From Harenicola maris (GTDB taxonomy: Bacteria > Pseudomonadota > Alphaproteobacteria > Rhodobacterales > Rhodobacteraceae), in assembly GCA_018524345.1 (NCBI GenBank), contig JADQAZ010000001.1:930001-994000 (forward strand): 64,000 nt of DNA, written 5' to 3'. The first letter of the stretch is position 1. Each line of letters starts with the position of its first letter. Shown here piece after piece: positions 8,108 through 17,310 of this stretch. The position numbers were made by a program, and so were the translations under genes. The notes beneath the pieces were generated by a model. The model was not told the DNA's origin and ran no database searches. It worked only from the letters and a program-made list of their open reading frames with translations.

Positions 8108-9276
8108 GCGGTTGGCTATGGCTAATACTCGCAATCATCGCGATTGCGGCGGGCGGGTATCTATTCCGCATGATCGGGCAAAAGGTGACGGGCAATAAGC
8201 CCTATTTTCGCGATATGTCCTATGGGGTGGCCTTTGGCTATGTGCTGGCGGCGGCGCTTTTGGCGGGGTCTATCTGGCTTTACCTGCAAGAGGGCGCGGT
8301 CTTCTTCCGGTGGGCGGTGCAGGGGCTGATTATTGCTGCGATCATCGCCTATCTGTTCCGTCTTTTGGGCCGCACGGTGGGCACGGCAGGCTCGCGCAAA
8401 CTGTTCCGCTCCATGCCGCTTACGGCCTCTTTCGGCATCTTTGTCATTGTGGTTTACGCCTTTCTGGCGATCTTTGCCGGCGCAATCGCCCCCTATGGGC
8501 AGGACGAGATTTTGGCGGCGGCCAATGTCGCCCCCGGCGGTGATCCGGCCTTTGGCGGCAACCCTGAATACCCGATGGGCACCGACCAGATCGGCCGTGA
8601 TATCCTGTCGCGTCTGATCTACGGGGCACAGAACACGGTTGGCATCGCCTTTATCACCACCTGCCTCGCCTTCTTCGTCGGCGGCAGCCTAGGCTTTCTG
8701 GCCGCGACCCTTGGGGGCTGGCTCGATCAGGTCCTGTCGCGCGCGGTGGATGTGTTGATGGCCATTCCGGCGCTGATTTTTGCCTTGCTGCTTATGACCA
8801 TCGCGACGGTTTGGGCCAATGCTTGGGGGATCGACCGCACTATCTTCATGGTGCTAATCATCGCCCTGATTGACAGCACCCGCGTCTATCGCCTTGCCCG
8901 CGCTGTCGGGCAGAACATCGTGGTAATGGACTATATCGAGGCTGCAAAGCTGCGCGGGGAGGGGCTCTCTTACCTCATCTTCAAGGAGATGCTGCCCAAT
9001 GCCACGGCGCCTTTGCTGGCCGAGTTCGGTTTGCGCTTCTGCTTTGTCTTCCTGACCATCGCCTCGCTGTCCTTCCTCGGGGTGGGTATCCAGCCGCCTT
9101 TGGCCGACTGGGGCACCATGGTGAAGGATCTGGGTCAGTTCATCAACTACGCCCAATTCGCGCCGCTCGTCGCCTCTGCGCCGTTGCTGCCTGCGGGGGC
9201 GATTGCGCTGCTGACCGTGGGCGTCAACTTTGTGGTCGACTGGATGCTGCATAAATCCTCGGGGCTCAAAGAATGA
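8104..9276 (+). CDS. Peptide-type ABC importer permease (DppC family) with extended N-terminal membrane region
   Basis: A 390-residue permease; DppC proteins are usually 280-300. The C-terminal 280 residues are a normal DppC with GTDQIGRDILSRL, the EAA loop (EAAKLRGEGLSYLIFKEMLP) and SLSFLGVGIQPP. The extra 100 or so N-terminal residues hold three added hydrophobic segments (about 3-21, 45-62 and 72-88) before the usual first helix at about 110. The start overlaps the previous stop, so the extension is really encoded and is not a misplaced start. Its role is unknown. Next comes the ATPase, again with an ATGA overlap. Confidence 0.92.
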   Translation: MSGWLWLILAIIAIAAGGYLFRMIGQKVTGNKPYFRDMSYGVAFGYVLAAALLAGSIWLYLQEGAVFFRWAVQGLIIAAIIAYLFRLLGRTVGTAGSRKLFRSMPLTASFGIFVIVVYAFLAIFAGAIAPYGQDEILAAANVAPGGDPAFGGNPEYPMGTDQIGRDILSRLIYGAQNTVGIAFITTCLAFFVGGSLGFLAATLGGWLDQVLSRAVDVLMAIPALIFALLLMTIATVWANAWGIDRTIFMVLIIALIDSTRVYRLARAVGQNIVVMDYIEAAKLRGEGLSYLIFKEMLPNATAPLLAEFGLRFCFVFLTIASLSFLGVGIQPPLADWGTMVKDLGQFINYAQFAPLVASAPLLPAGAIALLTVGVNFVVDWMLHKSSGLKE

Positions 9277-10922
9277 CCGATACTCTGCTGAAAGTGCGCG
9301 GCCTCAAGATCGAGGGTCGCAGCGACGAGACATGGAACCCCATCGTCAATGGCATCAACCTTGACCTGAAAAAGGGCGAGGTCTTGGGCCTGATCGGGGA
9401 GAGCGGCGCAGGGAAATCCACCGTGGGCCTCGCCTGCATGGGCTTTACCCGTGATGGCTGCCGGATTTCCGGCGGCGAGGTGGAATTTGACGGGATCGAT
9501 CTGGTCAATGCCTCGGCGGCGGTGAAACGTGGCCTCTTGGGCAAGCGGATCGCCTATGTGGCGCAGTCCGCCGCGGCGAGCTTTAACCCTGCCCATAAGC
9601 TGATTGCCCAGCATACAGAGGCCCCGACACAGCACGGCGTCTCCTCCCGCGCGGAAAGCGAGGAGGACGGTGTGGAACTCTATCGCCGCCTGCGCTTGCC
9701 CGACCCAGAGAACATCGGCTTTCGCTATCCGCATCAGGTCTCCGGCGGGCAGTTGCAGCGCGCCATGACGGCCATGGCCATGGCCTGTCGCCCCGACCTG
9801 ATTGTGTTTGACGAGCCGACAACGGCCCTCGACGTGACCACCCAGATCGAGGTTTTGGCCAGCATTCGCGACATCGTGGAACAGTTCGACACGGCGGCGA
9901 TCTACATCACCCATGACCTTGCAGTTGTGGCGCAGATGGCCGACCGGATCAAAGTTCTGCTCAAGGGGGATGAGGTCGAGGAGGCGGACACCCGCACCAT
10001 GCTCTCTGCCCCGACGCAGGACTATACCAAGAGCCTTTGGGCCGTGCGCAGCTTTCAACGCCCCGCCAAACCCAAGCCCGCCGAGGATGCCGTTCCGGTT
10101 GTCTCGGTCCAGAATGTCACCGCGGGCTACGGCAAAAGCGCCATGGTCCTGCATGACGTCAGTTTTGACATCCACGAGGGACGCACCGTCGCCGTTGTGG
10201 GGGAAAGCGGCTCGGGCAAATCGACCACGGCGCGCTGTATCACCGGCCTTTTGCCCCCCGTTGAGGGCTCCATCAGCTTCGCAGGCGAAAGCCTTCCGCT
10301 CGATTACCGCAGACGCTCCAAGGATCAGCTGCGTCAGGCGCAGATGATCTATCAGATGGCTGATACGGCCCTGAACCCGCGCAAGAGCATAGGCGAGATC
10401 ATTGGCCGCCCGGTGGAGTTCTACCTCGGCCTCAAGGGCAAGGCGAAGCGCGACCGCGTGAATGACCTGCTAAACGAGATCGAGCTTGAACCCGGCGAAT
10501 ATTTCCACCGCCTTCCATCCGAGCTTTCGGGCGGGCAGAAACAGCGCGTCGGCATTGCCCGCGCCCTTGCTGCGGAGCCAAAGTTCATCATCTGCGACGA
10601 GGTCACAAGCGCCCTCGACCAGCTGGTCGCCGAGGGGATACTCAAGCTGCTGGCGCATTTGCAGGATACGCTGAACCTGAGCTATATGTTCATCACGCAT
10701 GATCTGGCGACGGTGAAATCCATCGCCGATGAGGTTGTGGTGATGAAAGAGGGCAGGGTGGTTGAACAGGGGCCGAAGGCCGAAATGTTCGTGCCGCCCC
10801 ATCACCCCTACACCGACCTCTTGCTCAGCTCGGTCCCCGAGATGGACCCCGACTGGCTTACCGATCTGCTTGCGGAACGCGGAGTTGATAACATCGGTGA
10901 TGCCGCAGTTGATAAGATGTAA
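9273..10922 (+). CDS. Fused two-domain ATPase of second peptide-type ABC importer
   Basis: A 549-residue ATPase with two ABC domains. Domain 1 has Walker A GESGAGKST, signature SGGQLQRAM and Walker [13 protein letters not shown]; domain 2 starts near residue 275 and has [21 protein letters not shown] and FIICDEVTSALD. In domain 2 the Walker B proline is valine (DEV), a mild change that keeps the catalytic glutamate. It powers the permeases at 7118 and 8104. It parallels the fused ATPase at 3521 but the two are clearly diverged, so this is not a recent duplication. Confidence 0.94.
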   Translation: MTDTLLKVRGLKIEGRSDETWNPIVNGINLDLKKGEVLGLIGESGAGKSTVGLACMGFTRDGCRISGGEVEFDGIDLVNASAAVKRGLLGKRIAYVAQSAAASFNPAHKLIAQHTEAPTQHGVSSRAESEEDGVELYRRLRLPDPENIGFRYPHQVSGGQLQRAMTAMAMACRPDLIVFDEPTTALDVTTQIEVLASIRDIVEQFDTAAIYITHDLAVVAQMADRIKVLLKGDEVEEADTRTMLSAPTQDYTKSLWAVRSFQRPAKPKPAEDAVPVVSVQNVTAGYGKSAMVLHDVSFDIHEGRTVAVVGESGSGKSTTARCITGLLPPVEGSISFAGESLPLDYRRRSKDQLRQAQMIYQMADTALNPRKSIGEIIGRPVEFYLGLKGKAKRDRVNDLLNEIELEPGEYFHRLPSELSGGQKQRVGIARALAAEPKFIICDEVTSALDQLVAEGILKLLAHLQDTLNLSYMFITHDLATVKSIADEVVVMKEGRVVEQGPKAEMFVPPHHPYTDLLLSSVPEMDPDWLTDLLAERGVDNIGDAAVDKM

Positions 10923-10987
10923 TACGAATCGCCCGCAAACGGGTGGTAAAATGGGACATAAGATCCAATAGTAACAGGGAGTTACCA

Positions 10988-12535
10988 ATGACCAATTTCA
11001 CAAGACGCGGGTTGATGAAAACCGGCGCCGCAGCGGGCGTTCTGGCCGCAACAGGCGCGCGTGCTGCTGGCCACGGCCCGAAAAAGGGCGGCACGCTCCG
11101 CCTTGGCCTCGCCGGTGCAAACACCTCTGACAGCTGGGATGGCCGCACCCATTCCGACAGCTTCATGATCATGGCCGCCCATGGTTGTGTCTTCGATTGC
11201 CTGACAGAAATCGGCGCGGATGGTCAGCTGAAGGGCGAATTGGCTGAAAGCTGGGAAGCTTCCGCAGACGCCGTGACATGGACGTTCAAGCTGCGTCAGG
11301 GTGTGAAGTTCCACTCCGGCAAGGATTTTGGCGCCGATGACGTGATTGCCTCGCTTCAGATGCACACATCCGAGGATTCCAAATCGGCCGCCAAGCCAAT
11401 CATCGAGGCCATCACCGAGATGAAGAAGGTCAGCGACCACGAGGTGACCTTTACCCTCAAGGCCGGCAACGCCGACTTCCCCTTCCTGCTGTCGGACTAT
11501 CACATCCTGATGTTCCCCGCGGGCGAGATCGAAGCCGCAATCGCATCGGGCAACGGCACCGGCCTCTATAAGGTCGAGAGCTTTGACCCCGGTGTGCGTT
11601 TCGTTGGCAGCCGCTTTGCCGACCATTACAAAGGCGACGAGGCTGGCCATTTTGACAGCGTTGAATTCATCGCCATCAACGACTCCTCCGCACGGATGAA
11701 CGCCCTGATGACAGGGCAGGTCGACGCCGTGAACCGCGTTGATTTCAAAACCGAAGCTCTGATGAAGGCCAACCCTAACGTCGAAATCTTCGAGGTTACG
11801 GGCAACCAGCACTTCACCTTCCCGATGCTCACCGGCCTGTCGCCCTTTGACGATATGAAAGTCCGTCAGGCGCTCAAGCACGCGGTGAACCGTCAGGAAA
11901 TGGTCGACAAGATCCTGCTCGGCCACGGCGCGGTTGCTAATGACCACCCGATCGGCCCCGCGAACCAGTATTACGCTGGCGATCTGGCGCAGAACGACTT
12001 TGACCCGGACAAGGCCAAGGCCCTGTTGAAAGAGGCCGGTCTTGATAGCCTTTCGGTTGACCTGTCTGCCGCCAACGCGGCCTTCCCGGGCGCTGTTGAC
12101 GCGGCGCAGCTGTATCAAGCCTCCGCCAAGAACGCGGGCATCGACATCAACGTGGTGCAAGAGCCTGACGATGGCTACTGGTCCAACGTCTGGCTGAAAA
12201 AGCCATGGTGTGCCTGCTACTGGTCCGGCCGCGCGACAGAGGACTGGATGTTCTCCTCCGCCTATGAGGCAGGTGTGCCTTGGAACGACACCGGCTGGGA
12301 AAACGCCCGCTTCCAGGAGCTTCTCCTGACCGCGCGCGCAGAGCTGGACAGCAGCAAGCGTAAGGAAATGTACACCGAGATGCAGATGCTGATGTCCTCC
12401 GAGGGTGGCACCGTTGTTCCGATGTATGCCAACTATGTGGATGCGCATTCGACCAAGCTGGCGAACTCTGGCACCATCGGCAACGTCTTCCAGATGGACA
12501 GCTCCCGTCTGGCCGAACGCTGGTGGTTCGCGTAA
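10988..12535 (+). CDS. Periplasmic substrate-binding protein of second peptide-type ABC importer (SBP family 5), Tat-type leader
   Basis: A 515-residue SBP_bac_5 protein that supplies the specificity of the second importer. The ATG at 10988 is preceded by AGGGAG and starts a twin-arginine leader (FTRRGLMK, Arg6-Arg7) followed by an alanine-rich stretch; an in-frame GTG 45 bases upstream would bury this leader. Family landmarks are LAESWEASADAVTWTFKLRQG, KFHSGKDF, and a C-terminal region around RAELDSSKRKEMYTEMQ. Here the binding protein is last in the operon, whereas in the first importer it lies between permease and ATPase. It may take up the quaternary amines degraded by the convergent operon, or peptides; sequence does not decide. 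Confidence 0.92.
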   Translation: MTNFTRRGLMKTGAAAGVLAATGARAAGHGPKKGGTLRLGLAGANTSDSWDGRTHSDSFMIMAAHGCVFDCLTEIGADGQLKGELAESWEASADAVTWTFKLRQGVKFHSGKDFGADDVIASLQMHTSEDSKSAAKPIIEAITEMKKVSDHEVTFTLKAGNADFPFLLSDYHILMFPAGEIEAAIASGNGTGLYKVESFDPGVRFVGSRFADHYKGDEAGHFDSVEFIAINDSSARMNALMTGQVDAVNRVDFKTEALMKANPNVEIFEVTGNQHFTFPMLTGLSPFDDMKVRQALKHAVNRQEMVDKILLGHGAVANDHPIGPANQYYAGDLAQNDFDPDKAKALLKEAGLDSLSVDLSAANAAFPGAVDAAQLYQASAKNAGIDINVVQEPDDGYWSNVWLKKPWCACYWSGRATEDWMFSSAYEAGVPWNDTGWENARFQELLLTARAELDSSKRKEMYTEMQMLMSSEGGTVVPMYANYVDAHSTKLANSGTIGNVFQMDSSRLAERWWFA

Positions 12536-12562
12536 GTCAGCGCCCGCAAACGAAACACAAAG

Positions 12563-12588
12563 CGCCCCGGTTTTCCGGGGCGTTTTTT
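12563..12588 (+). terminator. Intrinsic terminator after second importer operon
   Basis: A perfect 8-bp stem CGCCCCGG / CCGGGGCG with a TTTT loop (12563-12582) is followed by six T residues (12583-12588). It is a classic rho-independent terminator, 27 bases after the binding-protein stop, and separates this operon from the convergent acyl-CoA synthetase gene. Confidence 0.93.
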
Positions 12589-12604
12589 GTTGAGGGACAG
12601 GGGG

Positions 12605-14626
12605 TTAGAGCGCGACCTTGATCAAGGCGTCGGCGGCAATGGCATCGCCGCTTCGGCAGATCAGGGGGTTCACCTCAACCTCCTCCACCCGCTCCGCATG
12701 ATCGATGACATAGGCCTGCAGCGCCATCACCGCGCTGACGATGGCCTCCGTATCCGCGCCCGGCTTGCCCCGGTATCCGGCCAGAACCGGCGCTATGCGC
12801 AGGCTTTGCAGCGCGCCCGTGATGGCCTCGGGTGCGGCGGGCACTAGCAGATGCGCCGTGTCGGCCAGCACCTCTGTCATCACGCCCCCGGCGCCGAGGG
12901 TCAGGACAAAGCCATGGGCCGGATCGCGCGTGATCCCGATCAATATTTCGTAAAGCCCATCCGTAACCATCTCCTCCACCAGAAACCGCCCTGCGGGCAT
13001 GGCGAGGGCGGCGGCTTCCACTGCCTCTGCGCCCGACAGGCCCAGGACAACGGCCCCGGCCTCCGACTTATGCGCCACCCCTTCGCCCTTCAGAACAACC
13101 TTGCCCATTGGGGCGGCCAGCCTGCCAGCCTCCACCGCACCGCTGGCGCGGGCGGAGCGGGGCACCCGCAGGCCATAGCCCGCCAAAGCCGCCTTGGCCT
13201 CCGCCTCGGCCAGAACAATCGCCTCACCCCCGCTGCCGAGGGGCAAGAGCAAGGGCGTAGGGTCATAGGACGCAGGGCGAATGGCGCCTGCGATCCCCTC
13301 GAATGCATCGCGGATGCCCGCCAGAGGAATAACCCCGCTGTCCATCAACCGCTCTGCCACAGGTTCGGGCAGGGTTTCGGGCAGGGAGGACATGACCGCC
13401 ATGGGCACCTGCACCTCCTTCGCCGCCAGCTCAACGGCCTCCAGCGCCACATCCCACTCCGCCGGATCGCAGGTGCTGGCCTTGGGAAGGTCCAGAACCA
13501 AAACCCCGAGGGCCAGATCGGCCTGCATCATCGCGCTATAGGTCGCGGCCATTCTGGCACGATCGCCCCAGATATAGGTGTGATAATCCAGCGGGTTGGC
13601 GAGGGCGACCATAGGCCCCAAAGCCGTGCGCAGCCCCGCCTGCTGTGCGCTGTTCAGGGGCGGAAACTCCAACCCCCAGGCCGAATCCGCCATCAACCCG
13701 GCCTCTCCGCCGGAACAAGACATGGAGGCGATCCGGTTGGACCCCAACCAGCCGCCCATATGCACGATCTTCAAAGCCTCCAACAATCCGGCCAGCCCAT
13801 CCACTTCGCTGATCCCAAGCCGCGCCAACAGCGCCGAGGCCCCCGCCGCGCTGCCCGCCAAACTGGCCGTATGGGACACAGAGGCAGAGCGCGCCTGCTC
13901 GGATTTGCCCGACTTCAACGCGATCAAGGGAATGCCCTTCGCCTGCGCTTTGACAGCGACGGCCTCCCATGCGCGCAGGTCCTTGAACCCCTCGATGTAA
14001 AACCCGATCGCGGTGATGCGCGGATCCTCCAGAAGGGTGGCGGCCATATCGGCCATGCCGGTCTGCGCCTGATTGCCAAGGGTGCCGACAAAGGCCAAAG
14101 GCACGCCGCGCGCCTGCATGGTCAGATTCAGCGCAATATTGGAAGACTGCGCAAGGATCGCCACACCGCGCGAGCAGGGGGTGCAGCCATGCTGATCGGG
14201 CCAAAGCGGCGCCGCCTCCATCGCGTTGATCAGCCCATAGCAATTCGGCCCAAGGATCGGCATCTCGCCCGCGGCGGCAATCAGGGCGGCCTCTAGGGCA
14301 GGGCCATCCTCCGCTTCCGCCTCGGCCTCGGCAAAGCCGGAGGCAAAACAAATCGCCCCGCCAGCCCCCATCCCGGCAAGCGCGCCGATAACCTCCACCG
14401 TGGCGCTCCGGTTCACGGCGACAAAGGCCGCATCCGGCGCCGCAGGCAGGGCAGAAAGGCTCGCATAACAATCCAGCCCGCCCAGAACCCGCTTGGCCGG
14501 ATGGATGGGCCAGATCTGCCCCTGATACCCCGCCTTAAGCAGCTGTTTGATAACACTTTCCCCCCAGCCGCCGCCGATCACAGCGATGGATTTCGGGGCA
14601 AGAAGGCGGGACAGATCACGTGTCAT
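12605..14626 (-). CDS. Acyl-CoA synthetase, ADP-forming (acetate-CoA ligase family)
   Basis: A 673-residue fused ADP-forming acyl-CoA synthetase (NDP-forming family, alpha and beta parts in one chain), which makes an acyl-CoA from acid, CoA and ATP through a phosphohistidine. The N-terminal CoA-binding domain begins SIAVIGGGWGESV (about 13-25); the middle ligase domains carry the phospho-histidine motif SHTASLAG; the C-terminal ATP-grasp part has GKVVLKGEGVAHKSEAGAV and ends with VEEVEVNPLI. It is the last gene of the carnitine-type operon, 57 bases after the acyl-CoA dehydrogenase. In that setting gamma-butyrobetaine or crotonobetaine are plausible acids to activate; this is inferred from position only. 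Confidence 0.88.
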   Translation of the reverse strand: MTRDLSRLLAPKSIAVIGGGWGESVIKQLLKAGYQGQIWPIHPAKRVLGGLDCYASLSALPAAPDAAFVAVNRSATVEVIGALAGMGAGGAICFASGFAEAEAEAEDGPALEAALIAAAGEMPILGPNCYGLINAMEAAPLWPDQHGCTPCSRGVAILAQSSNIALNLTMQARGVPLAFVGTLGNQAQTGMADMAATLLEDPRITAIGFYIEGFKDLRAWEAVAVKAQAKGIPLIALKSGKSEQARSASVSHTASLAGSAAGASALLARLGISEVDGLAGLLEALKIVHMGGWLGSNRIASMSCSGGEAGLMADSAWGLEFPPLNSAQQAGLRTALGPMVALANPLDYHTYIWGDRARMAATYSAMMQADLALGVLVLDLPKASTCDPAEWDVALEAVELAAKEVQVPMAVMSSLPETLPEPVAERLMDSGVIPLAGIRDAFEGIAGAIRPASYDPTPLLLPLGSGGEAIVLAEAEAKAALAGYGLRVPRSARASGAVEAGRLAAPMGKVVLKGEGVAHKSEAGAVVLGLSGAEAVEAAALAMPAGRFLVEEMVTDGLYEILIGITRDPAHGFVLTLGAGGVMTEVLADTAHLLVPAAPEAITGALQSLRIAPVLAGYRGKPGADTEAIVSAVMALQAYVIDHAERVEEVEVNPLICRSGDAIAADALIKVAL

Positions 14627-14641
14627 GGTAAACGAACCCTT

Positions 14642-14685
14642 CGCTTCTTATTGGGTCAAATATCCCCGCCGGAGGCACAAAATCT
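14642..14685 (-). repeat. Intergenic repeat element, copy A
   Basis: A 44-base element with the core CTTCTTATTGG..CAAATATCCCC on the plus strand. Read on the minus strand it begins at the TAG stop of the acyl-CoA dehydrogenase gene (14684-14686) and continues as ATTTTGTGCCTCCGGCGGGG. It matches copies at 20848, 29285, 53175 and 53269. Confidence 0.85.
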
Positions 14686-15844
14686 ATGCCCCCAGTGGCC
14701 GTAAAAGATCGCGTGAAATGATGTGGCGCTGGATTTCCGAGGTCCCGTCCCAGATGCGCTCAACCCGCGCATCGCGCCAGAACCGCTCGATAGGCAAGTC
14801 ATCCATAAGGCCCATTCCGCCAAATATCTGCAGGGCCGCATCGGTGACGCGGGCCAGCATTTCGCTGGAATAAAGCTTGGCCGAGGCGATCTCGCGGTTG
14901 GCGGGCAGGCCTTGGTCCAGCCGCCATGCGGCGGCAAGGGTCAGCCAGTCTGCCGCGTCGATTTCCGTGATCATATCGGCGATCTGAAAGCCGACGCCCT
15001 GAAACTTGCCAATCGGCTGGCCGAATTGCTCGCGCTCTGCCGCCTGCGCCAATGCCATGTCAAACACCCGCCGCGCGCGGCCGACAGACATGGTCGCAAC
15101 GGTGATCCGCGTCGCATAGAGCCATTCGTTCATCACCGCAAAACCGCCATCGACCTCTCCCAGAACCTGCGCATCGGGCAGGCGGCAGTTGTCGAAATCG
15201 AGGATCATATTCTTGTAGCCACGGTGGCTGACGGAATTGTAGCCATCGCGGATGGTAAAGCCGGGGGTGCCGCGATCGACAAGGAAGGTCGTGATGCGCT
15301 TTTTCTTGCCTCTCGGGGTGTCGTCCTCTCCGGTGGCGACGAAAACGATAATGAAATCGGCATGTTCTGCGCCGGAGATAAAGTGCTTTGTGCCGTTCAG
15401 GACCCAATCCCCCCCGTCGCGCACGGCCGAACATGTCATGCCGCGCACATCAGAACCCGCCCCCGGTTCCGTCATGGCGAGGGCGTCCATCCGCTCGCCG
15501 CGCACAGCGGGAAGCAGGTACCGCTCGCGCTGTTCCCCCTCGCAGGCCATCAGAATGTTCTGTGGGCGGCCGAAGAAATGCGTCAGGGCCATGGAGCCGC
15601 GCCCCAGCTCGCGCTCTACCAGTGCGAACTCAAGGTGGCTCAGGCCCGCGCCGCCGACCTCCTCGGGGAAGTTACAGGCGTAGAACCCGGTCTCGATACA
15701 TTTGGATTTGATCGCCTCGGCAAGCTCCGCAGGGACCTCGCCGGTGCGTTCGACTTCGGCCTCGTGGGGGTAAATCTCGGTCTCGACAAAGCGGCGGACC
15801 GTGTCGACGATCATTTGCTGTTCTTCTGTGGGGCCGAATTGCAT
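14684..15844 (-). CDS. Acyl-CoA dehydrogenase, with Asp at the usual catalytic-Glu position
   Basis: A 386-residue FAD-dependent acyl-CoA dehydrogenase, introducing a 2,3 double bond into an acyl-CoA. It has the family's N-terminal helical domain, the flavin-contact segment LAMTEPGAGSDVRG (about 133-146), and the C-terminal tail FGGMGLMDDLPIERF then RIWDGTSEIQR. In short- and medium-chain enzymes that last motif reads IYEGT and the Glu is the catalytic base; here Asp366 takes its place, which would alter reach and probably substrate. Five bases separate it from the carnitine dehydrogenase stop, so the genes are co-transcribed. Gamma-butyrobetainyl-CoA is a plausible substrate in this operon. 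Confidence 0.9.
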   Translation of the reverse strand: MQFGPTEEQQMIVDTVRRFVETEIYPHEAEVERTGEVPAELAEAIKSKCIETGFYACNFPEEVGGAGLSHLEFALVERELGRGSMALTHFFGRPQNILMACEGEQRERYLLPAVRGERMDALAMTEPGAGSDVRGMTCSAVRDGGDWVLNGTKHFISGAEHADFIIVFVATGEDDTPRGKKKRITTFLVDRGTPGFTIRDGYNSVSHRGYKNMILDFDNCRLPDAQVLGEVDGGFAVMNEWLYATRITVATMSVGRARRVFDMALAQAAEREQFGQPIGKFQGVGFQIADMITEIDAADWLTLAAAWRLDQGLPANREIASAKLYSSEMLARVTDAALQIFGGMGLMDDLPIERFWRDARVERIWDGTSEIQRHIISRDLLRPLGA

Positions 15845-15849
15845 GGGGT

Positions 15850-17265
15850 TTACTCCGGTTTGGGAAGGCCTTCGTGGGCTTTGGCAAGGGCGGCGGCATG
15901 GGTGGCCACATCGCCCTGCGGCTCGCAGGCGCGGCGGGTTTCAAGGCTGACGTGGATGAGCAGCTGCGCGCAGGTGGCACAAACCTCCTCTCCGCGCAGC
16001 ATTTCGTGGAACAGGTGCAGCTTCTTGCCCGCCCCCTCGATAACCGTTGTGCGGACCTCGACGCGGTCGCCTGCATGGGCCTCGGCCAGAAAGCGGGTGG
16101 TGGTTTCCACGGTGAAGTAGCTGTTCCCCCCCTCGATATAGGCGGCATCGGCGCCGACCATGCGCATCACCGTATCGGCGGCATCGGACCAAAGCTGACC
16201 GTAGCGGCTTTCGTTCATGTGGCCGTTGTAATCCGTCCAGTCGCAGGGGATGACGCGCTCAATGGTGCGCAGCTTTTCCGGCGCGATAACAGGGTCTTGC
16301 GGGGCGAGCTTCGCCTCGTGTTCCTGCACGAGAAGGCCCGCAGCGGAGCCTTGCTGTTTCAATGCGCGGATCAGGGCCACGAGGTTGCCGTCGCGTTTGC
16401 CCGCGAGCTCGTCAATCGTCATATGGCCCGATTGTGCGTCGGATTGATCCGCAATCGTGTCGATCAGTTCCTCTGTCAGCTCCGGCACATCCATCAGTTT
16501 GGTCCATTCAAAGGACATGGTGGGGCCGAATTGGGCGATGAAATGGCGCATGCCGTCCTCGCCGCCGCCAAGGCGGTAGGTCTCGAAGAGGCCCATCTGC
16601 GCCCAACGGATGCCAAAGGCATAGCGGATGGCGTTGTCGATCTCCTCGGTGGTGGCGATGCCGTCATTGATCAGCCAAAGCGCCTCGCGCCAGACGGCCT
16701 CGAGAAAACGGTCGGCGATATGGGCGGCGATCTCCTTGCGGATATAGAGGGGATACATCCCGATGCCGGAGAGCACCTCGCGCGCCTCTTCGATGATCTT
16801 TGCATCGCCGCCCTCCTTGCCGACCACCTCGACAAGGGGCAGCAGGTAGACGGGGTTGAAGGGGTGGGTGACGATGATGCGGGCGGGCACCGCCGCGCCT
16901 TGGGTCAGCTCCGTCGGGGTAAAGCCGGAGGTGGAGGAGCCGATGGTGATATCGGGCCGGATGCCCTGAATCTCGGCGTAGATGCGGTGTTTGAGGTCCA
17001 AACGCTCTGGAACGCTCTCTGTGACCCATTCTGCGCCCTCCAGAGCCTCCTGCAGGGTCTCGTGGTAGGTCAGGGTGCCCTCGGCAGGCAGGGCGACCTC
17101 GTAGAGCATGGGAAGCGTGCGCCGCGCCCTGTCCAGAACTGCGGTGATCTTGCGCTCTGCCTCCGGGTCCGGATCAAAGACGCGGACGTTCCACCCCGAC
17201 AGAAGGAAGCGCGCGGCCCATCCGCCGCCAATCACGCCGCCGCCGACAATGCATGCTGTTCTCAT
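15850..17265 (-). CDS. lcdH: L-carnitine 3-dehydrogenase fused to a C-terminal (betainyl-CoA) thioesterase domain
   Basis: A 471-residue two-domain enzyme. Residues 1 to about 320 are a 3-hydroxyacyl-CoA-dehydrogenase-like NAD enzyme: dinucleotide loop VGGGVIGGGWA and catalytic His in IIVTHPFNPVYLLPLVEVV. This pattern is that of L-carnitine dehydrogenase, which oxidises carnitine to 3-dehydrocarnitine. From about 335 a hot-dog thioesterase domain follows (WTDYNGHMNESRYGQ). In known rhizobial carnitine dehydrogenases the same fused domain hydrolyses betainyl-CoA to glycine betaine. With the neighbouring BKACE enzyme, which would turn dehydrocarnitine plus acetyl-CoA into betainyl-CoA and acetoacetate, this gives a full carnitine-to-betaine route. 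The assignment is by motif and context. Confidence 0.88.
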   Translation of the reverse strand: MRTACIVGGGVIGGGWAARFLLSGWNVRVFDPDPEAERKITAVLDRARRTLPMLYEVALPAEGTLTYHETLQEALEGAEWVTESVPERLDLKHRIYAEIQGIRPDITIGSSTSGFTPTELTQGAAVPARIIVTHPFNPVYLLPLVEVVGKEGGDAKIIEEAREVLSGIGMYPLYIRKEIAAHIADRFLEAVWREALWLINDGIATTEEIDNAIRYAFGIRWAQMGLFETYRLGGGEDGMRHFIAQFGPTMSFEWTKLMDVPELTEELIDTIADQSDAQSGHMTIDELAGKRDGNLVALIRALKQQGSAAGLLVQEHEAKLAPQDPVIAPEKLRTIERVIPCDWTDYNGHMNESRYGQLWSDAADTVMRMVGADAAYIEGGNSYFTVETTTRFLAEAHAGDRVEVRTTVIEGAGKKLHLFHEMLRGEEVCATCAQLLIHVSLETRRACEPQGDVATHAAALAKAHEGLPKPE

Positions 17266-17310
17266 TCTGGATACGTGCCCCTGTGTTTGATGGTGTCTCA
17301 GTGCGGTGGA

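Noticed and set aside
12851..14296. Plus-strand open frame (481 codons) opposite the acyl-CoA synthetase
   Set aside because: The reverse gene has intact CoA-binding and ATP-grasp domains; the forward frame has no motif.
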